A stretch of 64,000 bases of DNA from Dendrobium chrysotoxum. Its lineage: Eukaryota > Streptophyta > Magnoliopsida > Asparagales > Orchidaceae. Made by a program: the position numbers and the translations under genes. The DNA is taken from NCBI GenBank assembly GCA_019925795.1, contig CM034313.1:24106932-24170931 (forward strand), read 5' to 3'. Under the pieces are notes generated by a model that was not told where the DNA came from, ran no database searches, and was given only the letters and a program-made list of their open reading frames with translations. This document shows, piece after piece, positions 1 through 11,417 of the stretch (positions within the stretch are counted from its first letter, which is position 1; each line of letters begins with the position of its first letter).

Positions 1-1240
1 AAGTGGGGTTTGCAATAATACAGGTTCGATCCTTTCATGTAGGCTTTAGTTCTCTCAAATATTTTGAGGGAATAAATGTCCAACATGAATTTAAAGACCA
101 TCAGTTATAATCAATGACTGATCCTCTGATGTAGACTTCAATTCTCTCTTATAAAAGAAGAAAAAAAAATTATCCAGCCAGAGTTTAAAGACCGTTAGAT
201 GTGATAAAAGCAGTGATGAATGTTGAAGGTGACAGCAAACGGTGGTGCTCAGGTAAGGAAATCCAACAGAGGTAGTCAGGAAGTTTGCAGATTCTAACAA
301 TCGTGTGGAGATAGTTTGACAGAGCTTGTCAAGTAGTATCCCAATGATAGCTGAGTGAAGGTAGTCCAAAGCAGGGGGTTAGACAATAATGTTCTAATGG
401 TGGTGATTGGGCTATGTGCTGATGAGGGTAGTATAGCAATGATAGTTCATTGGAGTTGATCGGGTGGCAAGCTGAAGACAATAATAGAGTGGCATACTGA
501 TTGCAACAAATGAGCAATGATTGCCCAACAACAATAAGAGGTTTGTCGATCGCAATAATTAGACAATGATGGCTTGATAATGATGGTAGAGAGGTATATA
601 TCCCTTATGATGTGGCTTTGATTTTCCTTTAAAGAAAGAATTGGCCTTTATCATTAGATTAATCTGATTTGAGGGTGATCAAGCCTTTCAGCCCCATCGG
701 TGAAACTCTGATCTTCCATGGAATGAGGTGCTAACTGTCCACTCAAGTGTATATGATTATCAAGGGTTTCTTAATAACCATAATAGGTATCATGGGAGAA
801 GAGACTACACATTTAAAGTTGTCATGTTTCTTCAGTTAATGATTGTAAAAGACTTTGTAAATTTTTTTTGATAATGATAAAGCATATGCTGATGTTATGT
901 ATAGTCAATAATTCTATATGCAACCTTGGAATAAAATTTCATTTACATAGCCTGTGAATATATGTTCTTTCAAACTTGATTAATGTATATAATCAGGGTG
1001 GTAAAAGTAATGATAACTAATGAGATCTTAATCTTTTTGTGCAATATTGTTAGGATAATCTGAGAACTTGCCCTTGGAGGGTTCTAAGCATTCAAGGATG
1101 CGTGCATTTTTTCCTTTAGTGTATAAGTACGAATGGAATTGCATCATAGTGGTGAAAGGCTTCAAAAATATTATCTTCTTAAATAAAGTTCTTTAAATGT
1201 GTTAAAGATAATAAATAAGAATTATGCTTTTCATAGGTTG
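1..1240. other. Noncoding AT-rich DNA with degenerate GCAATGATG-type repeats
   Basis: No coding region could be supported here. Between about 170 and 600 the text keeps returning to short words such as gcaatgatgg, acaataat and gatgatggt. The same vocabulary recurs at 46.42-46.77 kb, so both may come from one repeat family. The short open frames on the minus strand are serine/leucine-rich, have no domain signature and look like chance frames. Confidence 0.4.
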
Positions 1241-1339
1241 TTGGTGTAGGAGTCACCCTAAACTATAACTCGTTGCTGAAGGTGCTTAGAATGAGACCCA
1301 CGAGTGTATGACTGAGAAATTTGACCTATCAAATTTTGT

Positions 1340-1660
1340 TTATCAGAGCATTGCTTAATGGCATTAACCTATATGGAAGATATTCGAGAGAAATCCACTT
1401 ATAATTTTTTAACCTATTTCTAGATTACCTTAACCTATATGGAAGAGATTGAGGGAAATCTTCCAAGGATACTTAACCTATCTAAGATTATTTATCATAG
1501 TATTGCTTAATGACATTAAAGTATGGAAGATATTGAGAAAAATCCACCATGATATTTAACCTATCCAATGTTTTTTGGTAGTGTTGATTGATGGTGTTAA
1601 CGTGGTGAAGGAGGTTGAATTGAATCCCCCTGAGATCGATTGTACCTTGATTTGTATTGG
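1340..1660. repeat. Degenerate direct repeat, about 150-bp spacing
   Basis: The phrase attgcttaatggcattaa near 1351 recurs as attgcttaatgacattaa near 1502. The words atggaaga(t)att, gaaatcca/cttcc and taacctat follow in both. The block is a diverged direct repeat with no coding potential and its origin is unknown. Confidence 0.4.
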
Positions 1661-3188
1661 GCAAATGCCACATGTATCTTGAATTGAAGGTAATGATTTG
1701 TTTGTCCTTAGACCATTACTACTTTTTTGAGGTCAAGACTGTGACCTTTCCTAAGGGGTAGTAGCCCAACTCAGGACTGCATAGAGTTTGTGATTCTCTT
1801 AAATTGATGACATTTGCTAGAAGTTTTATGAAAAATGATTGTTCGTAAGATTGTCAGGAAAGGATTTCTTGACTATAATTATATCTGAGATGTTAGCATC
1901 AAGATCCCTTGATATTGCAGCAAAGGTTGATATAACATCAAGATTTATGATTTAGATAATTTATTTGGTATTTAAGTACCTTAATTATATCATAATTAAG
2001 TGATATTGAGCTTGTTAGATTCATTTTGTTGAGCCGCTCAATTTGACGTTAAGCATGCCATATTTGAAGAACATTTGGTCATCCAATTAGTGTTCTAAAT
2101 TTTTCAACTATGTTCGAGGCCCTTGATTTTGGCTTATTTGTGCTCAGATTTTACTATTTTTGGTGTTTTTGGGTTTGTTTTTTTCGAATTGTTCAGTTTG
2201 TCTATAAGTATGTTGAATTCAGAGTTTGAATGTCTTGAATTTAATTTTGAAAGTTTTTAAATCAAATGTGCCTTCAGATTCATGCCCTATTAAGATTATT
2301 TTTTGCAATATATCAAACATTAATCTAATTATAATTTGATTTTCATATGTCACCAAATATAGTAAATTATCTAAATATCAATATTAAAATTAATTATGAG
2401 ATGATTTTATCAAAATAAAAAAATAGAAGTGTCCTACATAAACTATACATTTATCACTACTTCTATGGTATGTTGTGGGTAACGCCGATAATTCATTATT
2501 TTTATATTCTATGTTTGGTTCAAATGTAATTATTAAAAAATTAATTTTTCTAAAAATATTAACAAATATTTTTTTTAAATAATTTCCTAACAAATCTTGG
2601 CGACATTTGGAAAAATAAATATATATCCATTCAACATTGTGATATATACGCCCCTTGCTCGCACAAAATTAAAGCTCAATTTCTCATCTATCAATGAGAT
2701 AAAGCAATCATTAAATTTCTCCATTAAATAATGACGAAGGTAAATCAAATTTCATTTGAATTCTTTTTTATCATTATTACCATTTATTTAGTTATTTCCA
2801 TACCCTTCTAAGTTATTCCTACAAAATAGAGAATTGGAACATCCATTTTGATTGGATCTTGGAGGATTCTAGGGAATTTTTTATTACTAAGTTAATTATA
2901 GGTGCATTAATGTACATTGCTAATATTTTAAAAATAAATTAAAATATGATAAAATATAAAATTACTTGACAATTATTATACTGCATAAAAATATTTTTTT
3001 TTCTAAAGAAAGTTTGAAGTGGACTTAATATTTGATTTGGCCAAAATTTTAATCGATTCCTATGATGAGAAATAACTTTTTATTGCCATATTTACTTTTT
3101 TTTCTTTTAAACTAAATCAAATGATAACCTTTTTCTATAACCACATTTCTCCTCACCACATAATTTTTTAGAAATAAGTAAGAAAGTT
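1661..3188. other. AT-rich stretch without recognised features
   Basis: I see no gene, RNA gene or mobile-element domain. The stretch is very AT-rich, especially 2330-3180, and ends where the LINE ORF2 remnant begins. No target-site duplication for that LINE was found at this edge. Confidence 0.4.
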
Positions 3189-3815
3189 GTAGCATAGTAG
3201 GTGTTATGAGGATGGCTTTTCTGAATACTCCTCTGGTAATTCGAACGCTACCGTAAAGAATTTCATCTTTGGGAATGCTTAGAATCTGCCTGCTTCTCTG
3301 TCACTTGCTGTTGTTGAAGTTATCCACTATGTCCCTATTTGCAATTCTACTGTTAATTATCTGACGTGGGTTGATTCTGCTGTGGGAGCTTTTGGGCATT
3401 ATGTTAAGGAATTTTACAAGGACCTATCATTGTGCTGTTGGGAAAAATTTATTTGGCACAAATATTATGGTTTACGTTTTTCTGTGTTCGGGTGGCTGTG
3501 CCTGATAGATGGCCTAAAACGACAAAAGCACTCCACAAACGCAATATTTCTGTTGACTTGAATTGCCCCCTAGTATTATTCTGAATATGAGAGCACTTCA
3601 CACCTCTTTTTTGAATGTAATTTCTCCTTCTCCACCATCTCCGATTTAATTCCAGGTTCTTGAAGCTTACTTCTAAGACCCAACATTGCTCAACCCCTGG
3701 ACTGGATTAATGATCTCTCGAGCACTTCTTTTGTAGCTAAAAGGCTCTATTTTCTATTAACCTACTACTCTATTTATTTCATTTGGAGGGAAAGAAATGA
3801 TTGACGTTTTGGTGT
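3189..3815 (+). pseudogene. L1-type LINE ORF2, C-terminal fragment (left half)
   Basis: Read across two or three frames, the segment gives the C-terminal part of a plant L1 ORF2. It contains the zf-RVT-like region, with WHKYYGLRFSVFGW, LHKRNIS, a CPL(C) half-knuckle and SEYESTSHLFFECNFS, followed by the usual near-terminal YFIWRERN. Frameshifts and stops show that it is dead. Reverse transcriptase is absent, so the copy was 5'-truncated at insertion or later eroded. The sequence breaks off at 3815 and resumes at 10325, because an LTR element landed inside it. Family assignment is by motif and is fairly sure; the left boundary is approximate. Confidence 0.75.
3811..3815. repeat. Left target-site duplication GGTGT
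   Basis: GGTGT lies immediately before the TG that opens the LTR, and the same five bases recur at 10320-10324 directly after the 3' LTR. Five-base duplications are normal for Ty3/gypsy integrase. The LINE sequence reads on across the two flanks. Confidence 0.7.
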
Positions 3816-4273
3816 TGATATATCACAAAAGAATTATCTTGATCGGGCATGAATCTCGAGGAAAAACTCAAGTTGGAAACTTCAAAAATTAAATCCGGAA
3901 TCATCTGAACTCCGATTTCAGCAAGCCTATAGTCGAACTGAGCGTCTCGAAAATATGAACCCAACAACACCAAATTGGACTCAATCCGAGCCCAAATGAG
4001 TCCAAATCAAGGACCCGAAGTGTTGTTGGAAAGTTCAAACCACAATCTGCATTACCAAACGGTCTCCAAATGTGACATGCTTATAGTCGAATCGAGCATC
4101 TCGACGATATGAATCCAACGAGCCCAAGATCACAAACATCCGACATCATTAAAACCTTCAAATGTCCAGCAAACGGTTCATGATCAAGGGATTCAACATC
4201 AGCTGTTCATCCGGATCACTCCATAATTGCCCCTGATCCTTCATCTATTTACGGGCCATGCCACTCCAGAAAA

Positions 4274-4284
4274 TATATAAATAG
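4274..4284 (+). promoter_or_regulatory. TATA box of LTR module A
   Basis: The sequence tatataaatag lies upstream of gagccctcattttctcttgg, a plausible start region for LTR transcription. This copy differs slightly from modules B, C and D, which read tataaatag. Confidence 0.5.
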
Positions 4285-4741
4285 AGCCCTCATTTTCTCT
4301 TGGGGGGGACCCAAGCCAAGAAGAGAAGAGAAGTGGAGGAGGGAATAACTCCTCCTCGACCACTGCCGGAACTCCACCGGAACACCACCGAAACTTCCCC
4401 GGAAAATCGTCGGAACACCGCTGGGCGTCCGAAGGATGCCTGAGCTCTGCACGACGTTCGAATCATGTCGAAATTTTTCCCAACTTTTAAGTGATGCCAG
4501 AATTCTGCCGGACACCCGAGTGACGTCGGAACTCTGCTTGGCCTTGTAACTGACTTTCAATACTCATTGTAATCTGATCGTCCTGAATTTGAAGGACGAA
4601 TCAGCCTCCTGTATTTCAAACAACACTAGTGGAACTCTTTCAACAGGGCGTGGCCCCGTGGTTTTTCCCTTTTTTAGGGATTTCCACATAAAAATCCTGG
4701 TGTTCTTTCATTCTTCTGTTTGTGTGCTGAATATCCGTACA

Positions 4742-4913
4742 ACCTCGGATAGGTCTCACATCCTTGGTGGATTCTCTCAACCTCTTCTATACAGGTTAAC
4801 GTCGTCGAGCAAATGCTCCGACATACAACCTCGGATAAGTCTCACATCCTTGGTGGATTCTCTCGACCTCTTTCATACAGGTTAACGTCGTCGAGCAAAG
4901 GCATAATGATGTC
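4742..4913 (+). repeat. 86-bp sub-repeat, two copies (module A/B junction)
   Basis: The phrase acctcggataggtctcac starts at 4742 and again, with one change, at 4828, giving an 86-bp period. Each copy ends in gttaacgtcgtcgagcaaa. Equivalent pairs occur at 5848/5934, and nearly four copies lie at 9003-9323. Confidence 0.85.
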
Positions 4914-5373
4914 GGATATATCACCAAAAAATTATCTTGATCGGGCACGAATCTTGAGGAAAAACTCAAGTTGGAAACTTCAAAAATTAAATCTGGAACC
5001 ATCTGAACTCCGATTTCAGCAAGCCTATATTTGAACTGAGCGTCTCGAAAATATGAACCCAACAACACCAAATTGGACTCAATCCGAGCCCAAATGAGTC
5101 CAAATCAAGGACCCGAAGCGCTGTTGGAAAGTTCAAACCACAATCTACTTTACCAAACGGTCTCCAAATGTGATATGCTTATATTCGAATCGAGCATCTC
5201 GACGATACGAATCCAACGAGCCCAAGATCACAAACATCCGACATCATTAAGACCTTCAAATGTCCAGCAAACGGTTCATGATCAAGGGATTCAACATCAG
5301 CCGTTCATCCGGATCACTCCATAATTGCCCCTGATCCTTCATCTATTTACGGGCTATGACACTCCAGAAAATC

Positions 5374-5382
5374 TATAAATAG
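5374..5382 (+). promoter_or_regulatory. TATA box of LTR module B
   Basis: TATAAATAG sits at the same position within the module as in A and C and is followed by aggcctcattttctcttgg. Confidence 0.5.
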
Positions 5383-5847
5383 AGGCCTCATTTTCTCTTG
5401 GGGGGGACCCAAGCCAAGAAGAGAAGAAGAGAAGAGAAGTGGAGGAGGGAATAACTCCTCCTCGACCACCGCCGGAACTCCACCGGAACACCACCAAAAC
5501 TCCGCCGGAACATCGTCGGAACACCACTGGGCGTCCGAAGGATGCCTTAGCTCTGCACGACGTTCGAATTACGTCAAAATTTTTCCCAACTTTTGAGTGA
5601 TGCCAGAATTCTGCCGGACACCCGAGTGACGTCGGAACTCTGCTTGGCCTTGTAACTGACTTTCAATACTCATTGTAATCTGATCGTCCTGAATTTGAAG
5701 GACGAATCAGCCTCATGTATTTCAAACAACACTAGTGGAACTCTTTCAACAGGGCGTGGCCCTGTGGGTTTTCCCTTTTTTAGGGATTTCCACGTAAAAA
5801 TCCTAGTGTTCTTTCATTCTTCTGTTTGTGTGTTGAATATCCGTATA

Positions 5848-6019
5848 ACCTCGGATAGGTCTCACATCCTTGGTGGATTCTCTCAACCTCTTCTATACAG
5901 GTTAACGTCGTCGAGCAAATGCTCCGACATACAACCTCGGATAGGTCTCACATCCTTGGTGGATTCTCTCGACCTCTTTCATACAGGTTAACGTCGTCGA
6001 GCAAAGGCTTGATGATGTC
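5848..6019 (+). repeat. 86-bp sub-repeat, two copies (module B/C junction)
   Basis: Two copies start at 5848 and 5934, again 86 bp apart. They are nearly identical to the pair at 4742-4913, which shows that the duplicated unit includes the sub-repeats. Confidence 0.85.
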
Positions 6020-6478
6020 GGATATATCACCAAAACATTATCTTGATCGGGCACGAATCTCGAGGAAAAACTCAAGTTGGAAACTTCAAAAATTAAATCT
6101 GGAACCATCTGAACTCCGATTTCAGCAAGCCTATAGTTGAACTGAGCGTCTCGAAAATATGAACCTAACAACACCAAATTGGACTCAATCCGAGCCCAAA
6201 TGAGTCCAAATCAAGGACCCGAAGCGCTGTTGAAAAGTTCAAACCATAATCTGCATTACCAAACGGTCTCCAAATGTGACATGATATAATTGAATCGAGC
6301 GTCTCGACGATACGAATCCAACGAGCCTAAGATCGTAAATATCCGACATCATTACGACTTTCAAATGTCCAACAAACGGTTCTTGATCAAGGGATTCAAC
6401 ATCAGCTGTCCATCCGGATCACTCCATAATTGCCCCTGATCCTTCATCTATTTACAGGCTATGCCACTCCAGAAAATC

Positions 6479-6487
6479 TATAAATAG
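6479..6487 (+). promoter_or_regulatory. TATA box of LTR module C (promoter nearest gag)
   Basis: TATAAATAG lies about 550 bp before the LTR end and 680 bp before the gag start. Of the three tandem boxes it is the one in the normal position for a retrotransposon transcript. Confidence 0.55.
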
Positions 6488-7027
6488 AGGCCTCATTTTC
6501 TCTTAGGGGGGACCCAAGCCAAGAAGAGAAGAAGAGAAGAGAAGTGAAGTGGAGGAGGGAATAACTCCTCCTCGACCACCGCCGGAACACCGACGGAACT
6601 CCACCGGAACACAACCGAAACCTCACCGGAACATCACCGGAACACCGCTGGGCGTCCGAAGGACGCCTGAGCTCTGCATGATGTTTGAATCACGTCAAAA
6701 TTTTTCCCAACTTTCGAGTGATGCCAGAATTCTGCCGGACACCCGAGTGACGTCGGAACTTTGCTTGGCCTTGTAACTGACTTTCAATACTCATTGTAAT
6801 CTGATCATCCTGAATTTGAAGGATGAATCAGCATCCTGTATTTCAAACAACACTAGTGGAACTCTTTCAACTGGGTGTGGCCCCGTAGTTTTTCCCTTTT
6901 TTAGGGGTTTCCACGTAAAAATCATGGTGTTCTTTCATTCTTCTACTTGTGTGCTGAATTTCCGTACAAAGATTAGATGAAGAATTATTAAACTCTATCA
7001 CCGCGTATATTCTAGCCCAGAACAGTT

Positions 7028-7045
7028 TGGTGCCGTCTGTGGGAA
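7028..7045 (+). other. Primer-binding-site-like sequence
   Basis: The sequence tggtgccgtctgtgggaa begins three bases after the LTR end. It is one base away from the TGGCGCCGTCTGTGGGAA form commonly seen in Tat-type plant elements, and resembles a complement of a tRNA 3' end. This fixes the orientation and the LTR boundary. Confidence 0.65.
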
Positions 7046-7155
7046 ACACTATCCCACACTCCTAAATATTATTTCGAAGGCCAATAGGCATAGCAATCGC
7101 CTCATAGGAGCCTCCCGCTCCCACTCTCATTAATCCAGAAACTAGTCTATAAATC

Positions 7156-8640
7156 ATGGACGCCAAGTTTCTGCCTCCTTTTATCCTGGGGGGCAACACA
7201 TTGCTGGAGAAGGAACCTCAAGGCCTTCTTTGGAGGAGCGAATCCAAAAAAATGGAAGAATCTCAGGATGAGATCCTACAACTCCTACGAGAGACTCGAC
7301 AACCGGCACTAGCACCACAGGAGGAGGTTCTTCTCCCTCAAGATCCTCCACGGGTAGAAGCTATTCAACTCGAACCTCTTCAAGCAGAAATTCCTCTTCC
7401 TCCGCCAAGGAGGCATCCACAGTCACATCAAGATAATGAACTGGCTGATACAGTAAGTTCTACCCATCCTTCGCACACGGGTCGACAATCTCGCCTTTCC
7501 TTTGGACCTCCCTGAAGAGTTAGCCCGACCTCACATTGCTGAGCTCCCTCGCAATGCCCTACGCCATGAACTACGATGATTGGTCCGAGCGGAGTTCCCT
7601 ACAGGAGGAGTAAGGCAACCCCTTCATCAGTGGGACTTCCAGGAGTCGTCACCCTTGACAGAAGCCATTCTTCAACATCCTATTTCGGTAGGATTTAAAC
7701 TACCGAGCATCGATTCCTACGACGGGACATCCGACCTGTACGAGCACATCGATCATTACAGAACTATCATGCATATCTAGTGAGCTTCGGATGACCTCCT
7801 ATGTCAGGTTTTTCATGCTACACTCAAAGGACAAGCACGAATATGGTTCTATTCTCTTTCATCTGGAACGATCCCTTCATTCATCAAATTGGCCAAAGCC
7901 TTTGTTGAACAGTTTGTAGCCAATCGAAGAATTGCTAAGGATTCTTCCCACCTCTCCGGAACTCGTCAAAATGAGGGAGAATCATTAAAAGAGTATTTTT
8001 AGCTATTTTCCATCGAGGCACGATAAATTCCAGGAGTAGACCCAGAATTTCTTAGTGGGGTCTTTCATGGAGGTCTTCGTCCTAGCCCCTTCTATTCGGC
8101 ACTTATGCGCGACACTGTTCATTCATATGCCGACCTGATCCATCATATGGAGGCACAAATATCAGCGGATGAAGCTATTAATGCCCATAGGAAGCAATTT
8201 GAGCAAATAACTGGAAAGCGTAAGAATGCCCCTATAATAGAGGACTCATTTTTGCAACGAAAGAAAAATTCATCTCCTAGACCCCCAGTACCACAACGCA
8301 AGTTCCAAAATGAAAAAGAGTATACGCCTCTCAATGTAACTCGAACCAACATACTAATGGCCATTCGAGATAAAAAAAATATCAAGTGGCTCAATTCTTT
8401 GAACCAACATACTATTATCAAGTGATTACAAAAATATTGTTATTTCCACCGTAGTCGTGGACACACTACTGAAGCCTGTAAGCAACTCAAGGATGAGATC
8501 GAGAGGTTGATCCGACAAGGATATCTCTGATAATTCATCCAAAACCCACATGCTCGAGATGAAACTGGTCCAACTGGGGGGCAAAATCAACAACAACAAA
8601 GACAACAGTTGAATAATATTCAAATGGTTGGCGAGATTGA
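7156..8640 (+). pseudogene. Tat-type gag, inactivated
   Basis: Gag forms the capsid/nucleocapsid shell that packages retrotransposon RNA. The reading starts at ATG 7156, runs to a stop near 7515, and continues through further stops and frame changes. Recognisable parts in order are: a Gln/Pro-rich N-terminus; KLPSIDSYDGTSDLYEHIDHY; the retrotrans-gag core around 7790-8110 (ARIWFYSL, FVEQFVANRR, GESLKEYF); a TPLNVTRTNILMAI segment near 8320; and the CCHC-like knuckle YCYFHRSRGHTTEAC near 8440, followed by QLKDEIERLIRQG. In-frame stops occur near 7579, 7780, 8000, 8025 and 8530. Homology ends near 8640 with no protease behind it, so pol has been lost rather than mutated. Confidence 0.75.
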
Positions 8641-9002
8641 ATGACCACGCACTTTGTGCAGTTGTATTAGTAATACCACTTGTCTTATCTTATCATGTTA
8701 AATAGGGTGTCACTTTGATATCCCTAATGTTTTCTTCAAAGTTAAACATTATGTTGTCCTTGTACGTATATCTTATATATTGATTACAGTGTAACTTGTA
8801 TATCCCTAACTCACACTAGAGACTTATTGTATTGTCTTATATGACATAGTAATGTGTTGTTCATTTCATTTTAATATTGTCACATTAAAAAAAAGGATAA
8901 AAAATTACAATAAAAAATTACCGATGAATATAATCTCTTTATCCATGATCTGAGAAATACGCAGTCTTTATTGCATCTCAATCACTGGAAGATCGATCCC
9001 AG
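8641..9002. other. Unassigned AT-rich spacer between gag and 3' LTR
   Basis: About 360 bp with no recognised coding content lie where pol, the polypurine tract and the start of the 3' LTR should be. An A-rich purine run (aaaaaaaaggataaaaaa) lies near 8886-8903 but does not abut an LTR start. The junction near 8640 is probably the deletion scar. Confidence 0.45.
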
Positions 9003-10319
9003 GGGGATTCGATCCGGCCTCTTCCAAACAGGTTAACATCATCGAGCAAAGGCTCTAACAAACAACCTCGGATAGGTCTCACATCCTTGGTGGATTCTCT
9101 CGACCTCTTCCATACAGGTTAACATCATCGAGCAAAGGCTTCGACATACAACCTCGGATAGGTCTCACATCCTTGGTGGATTCTCTCAACCTCTTCTATA
9201 CAGGTTAACGTCGTCGAGCAAATGCTCTGACATACAACCTCGAATAGGTCTCACATCTTTGGTGGATTCTCTCGACCTCTTTCATACAGGTTAACGTCAT
9301 CGAGCAAAGGCTTAATGATGTCGGATATATCACCAAAAAATTATCTTGATCGGGCACGAATCTCGAGGAAAAACTCAAGTTGGAAACTTCAAAAATTAAA
9401 TCTGGAACCATCTGAACTCCAATTTCAGCAAGCCTATAGTTGAACTGAGCGTCTCGAAAATACGAACCCAACAACACCAAATTGGACTCAATCCGAGCCC
9501 AAATGAGTCCAAATCAAGGACCCGAAGCACTGTTGAAAAGTTCAAACCACAATCTGCATTACCAAACAGTTTCCAAATGTGACATGCTTATAATTGAATC
9601 TACCGTCTTGACGATACGAATCCAACGAGCCCAAGATCGCAAACATCCAACATCATTAAGACCTTCAAATGTCCAGCAAATGGTTCTTGATCAAAAGATT
9701 CAACATCAGCCGTCCATCCGGATCACTCCATAATTGCCCCTGATCCTTCATCTATTTACGGGCTATGCCACTCCAGAAAATCTATAAATAGAGCCCTCAT
9801 TTTCTCTTAGGGGGGACCCAAGCCAAGAAGACAAGAAGAGAAGAGAAGTGGAGGGAATAACTCCTCCTCGACCACCGTCGGAACACCTCCGGAACTTCAC
9901 CGGAACACCACCAAAACTCCGCTGGAACATCGCCGGAACACCGTTGGGCGCCCGAAGGATGCTTGACCTCTGCACAATGTCAAAATCACGTCGAAATTCT
10001 ACCCAACTTTCAAGTTATGCCAGAATTCTGCCGGACACCCGTGTGACGTCAGAACTCTGCTTGGCCTTGTAACTAACTTTCAATACTCATTGTAATCTGA
10101 TCGTCCTGAATTTGAAGGACGAATCAGCCTCCTGTATTTCAAAAAAAACTAGTGGAACTCTTTCAATAGGGCGTGGCCCCGTGGGTTTTCCCTTTTTTAG
10201 GGCTTCCACGTAAAAATCCTGGTGTTCTTTCATTCTTCTGTTTGTGTGCTGAATATCCGTACAAAGCTAAGATGAAGAATTATTAAACTCTATCGCCGCA
10301 TATATTCTAGCCCGCAACC
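9003..10319 (+). repeat. 3' LTR lacking its 5' terminus
   Basis: It contains almost four 86-bp sub-repeats (9003-9323), with word starts at 9065, 9151 and 9237. One complete body module follows, from 9324. It ends tattctagcccgcaacc at 10319, next to the GGTGT duplication. The TGATATATC start seen at 3816 is absent, so the same deletion that removed pol also removed the front of this LTR. TATAAATAG is at 9783-9791. Confidence 0.7.
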
Positions 10320-10324
10320 GGTGT
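10320..10324. repeat. Right target-site duplication GGTGT
   Basis: It matches 3811-3815 exactly. The interrupted LINE text resumes immediately after it. Confidence 0.7.
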
Positions 10325-10849
10325 GAATGTTAATAGCATCACTACCATCACTCTCAAAATTAAGAGAGTTGTTTTTGCTAAAGTTTGTAAGTTGAGAAAT
10401 GGTGATGACCTGCCGGGGCTACTCTAATGGTTTTCTCTTTTCTGTTGTTGTTGTTTTCGTTTTGCATGTCTGCTGGTTTTTGGCCTAAGGGGTTTTATAT
10501 GGTGGAGTCACAGATGATGATGTTTACCTGATCTCAGGCAATACCTTTTGGATGGTCTTCGGGCAACCAAGATATTCTTTCTCGACTCTACATGCAGACT
10601 AGTTATTATGACTAAGCCTTGGCTTACAGGGCTTACATGTTTCTCTTCAGTTATTTATTTATTTATTTATTTATTCTTTTTGGGTTTGTTTGTTCCACTG
10701 CTATGCTGCCCTCTTTTTTTGTTGTTTTGGTTTCTATTTTTGAAAGGTTTGGGCCATTTTTGAGCTTATTCCTCTTTTTGGTGGAGTTTTTTTGCTTTTA
10801 CATGTAATTTATTTTCTTTAATATAAGGGCTTGTCCCAAAAAAAAATCA
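10325..10849 (+). mobile_element. L1-type LINE 3' end (right half) with poly(A)
   Basis: This is the continuation of the LINE broken at 3815. A short coding tail (KRVVFAKVCKLRNGDDL-like) is followed by a T/G-rich 3' UTR with a TTTA microsatellite at about 10648-10674. It closes with ataagggcttgtccc and an A9 tract at 10840-10849. The T-rich sense strand gives long accidental open frames (10548-10807) that I do not regard as genes. Confidence 0.65.
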
Positions 10850-11015
10850 GAATTTTTATAGCTTTATAAAATAAATAGCTATTAAAAAGATGCACGAACC
10901 CTTAAATATGCATATACATTATTATTATTCTTGAACTTATATACAAATTACGTTTTTTGTTATTTTAAATTTAATAAAGATAATTTAATTATATATTTGT
11001 CAAATACACTTTGAT

Positions 11016-11417
11016 TAGAGTTTTCAAAAAATGACCTTACCCGAATCCTATCCTAAAAATTCGAGTATGGGTCAAAAATTTTGACCCGTACGTATATTAA
11101 ACGAGTAGGGTTCAGGTGAACCTGCCAACTCGATTTTGACCTGAAATGACCCTTTTAAATTATTTTTTTCTTAATTTTTTAATTTATTAGTATAATTATC
11201 TTATTTTCTATTAATTAATTTAAAATCTAATGTTAAAAAGATAAAATAAAAATTTAAATAAAAATGTTTTTTCGGATTGAGTTTGGGTGATTTGGGTTAC
11301 TAGTAAGTCAAGTTCGAGTCTGCATTTTTGAGATGTTTATTAAACAAATCAGGTTCGAGTCAGATCAATTTCAGCTTGAACATGAACCTGACCTATTGAC
11401 TAGTTTTGACATCCCTA
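11016..11417. mobile_element. hAT-like non-autonomous TIR element, 402 bp
   Basis: The ends are tagagttttcaaaaaatga and, read inward from the right, tagggatgtcaaaactagtc. They share TAGRG and a TCAAAA core. The flanks are actttgat (11008-11015) and actttaat (11418-11425), an 8-bp duplication with one mismatch, as expected of hAT transposition. The interior has diverged inverted blocks such as gggtcaaaattttgaccc and no coding capacity. The ends are weakly matched, so the superfamily call relies mainly on the duplication length. Confidence 0.55.

Larger units (their letters stand above)
3816..7024 (+). repeat. 5' LTR composed of three 1.1-kb tandem modules
   Basis: Module A starts at 3816, B at about 4914 and C at about 6020, giving spacings of 1098 and 1106 bp. 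All three share the same body: the gatatatcac start, the CCGGAAC-rich segment, and the end near ccgtac. In A and B the normal LTR tail is replaced by two 86-bp sub-repeats leading into the next module. Only C carries the true LTR end, near 7024. Each module keeps its own TATAAATAG-type box, so this LTR holds three potential promoters. The array most likely arose by unequal recombination between LTR copies or slippage at the 86-bp repeats. Confidence 0.75.
3816..10319 (+). mobile_element. Tat-like Ty3/gypsy element, gag-only, with expanded 5' LTR
   Basis: The order is a 5' LTR (3816-7024), a primer-binding-site-like sequence, a damaged gag (7156-8640), about 360 bp of unknown DNA, and a 3' LTR (about 9003-10319). 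Protease, reverse transcriptase, RNase H and integrase are all missing, so it is an internally deleted, non-autonomous copy. The LTR opens with TG. The 5' LTR ends in CA, and the 3' LTR ends in CC, probably a decayed CA. The element is flanked by GGTGT and sits inside a LINE remnant. Assignment to the Tat lineage rests on the gag motif YCYFHRSRGHTTEAC followed by QLKDEIERLIRQG, typical of that lineage. Confidence 0.75.

Noticed and set aside
3189..3811. Target-site duplication for the 5'-truncated LINE ending at 10849
   Set aside because: Sequences near 3170 and after 10849 share only loose AT-rich similarity, not a clear duplication.
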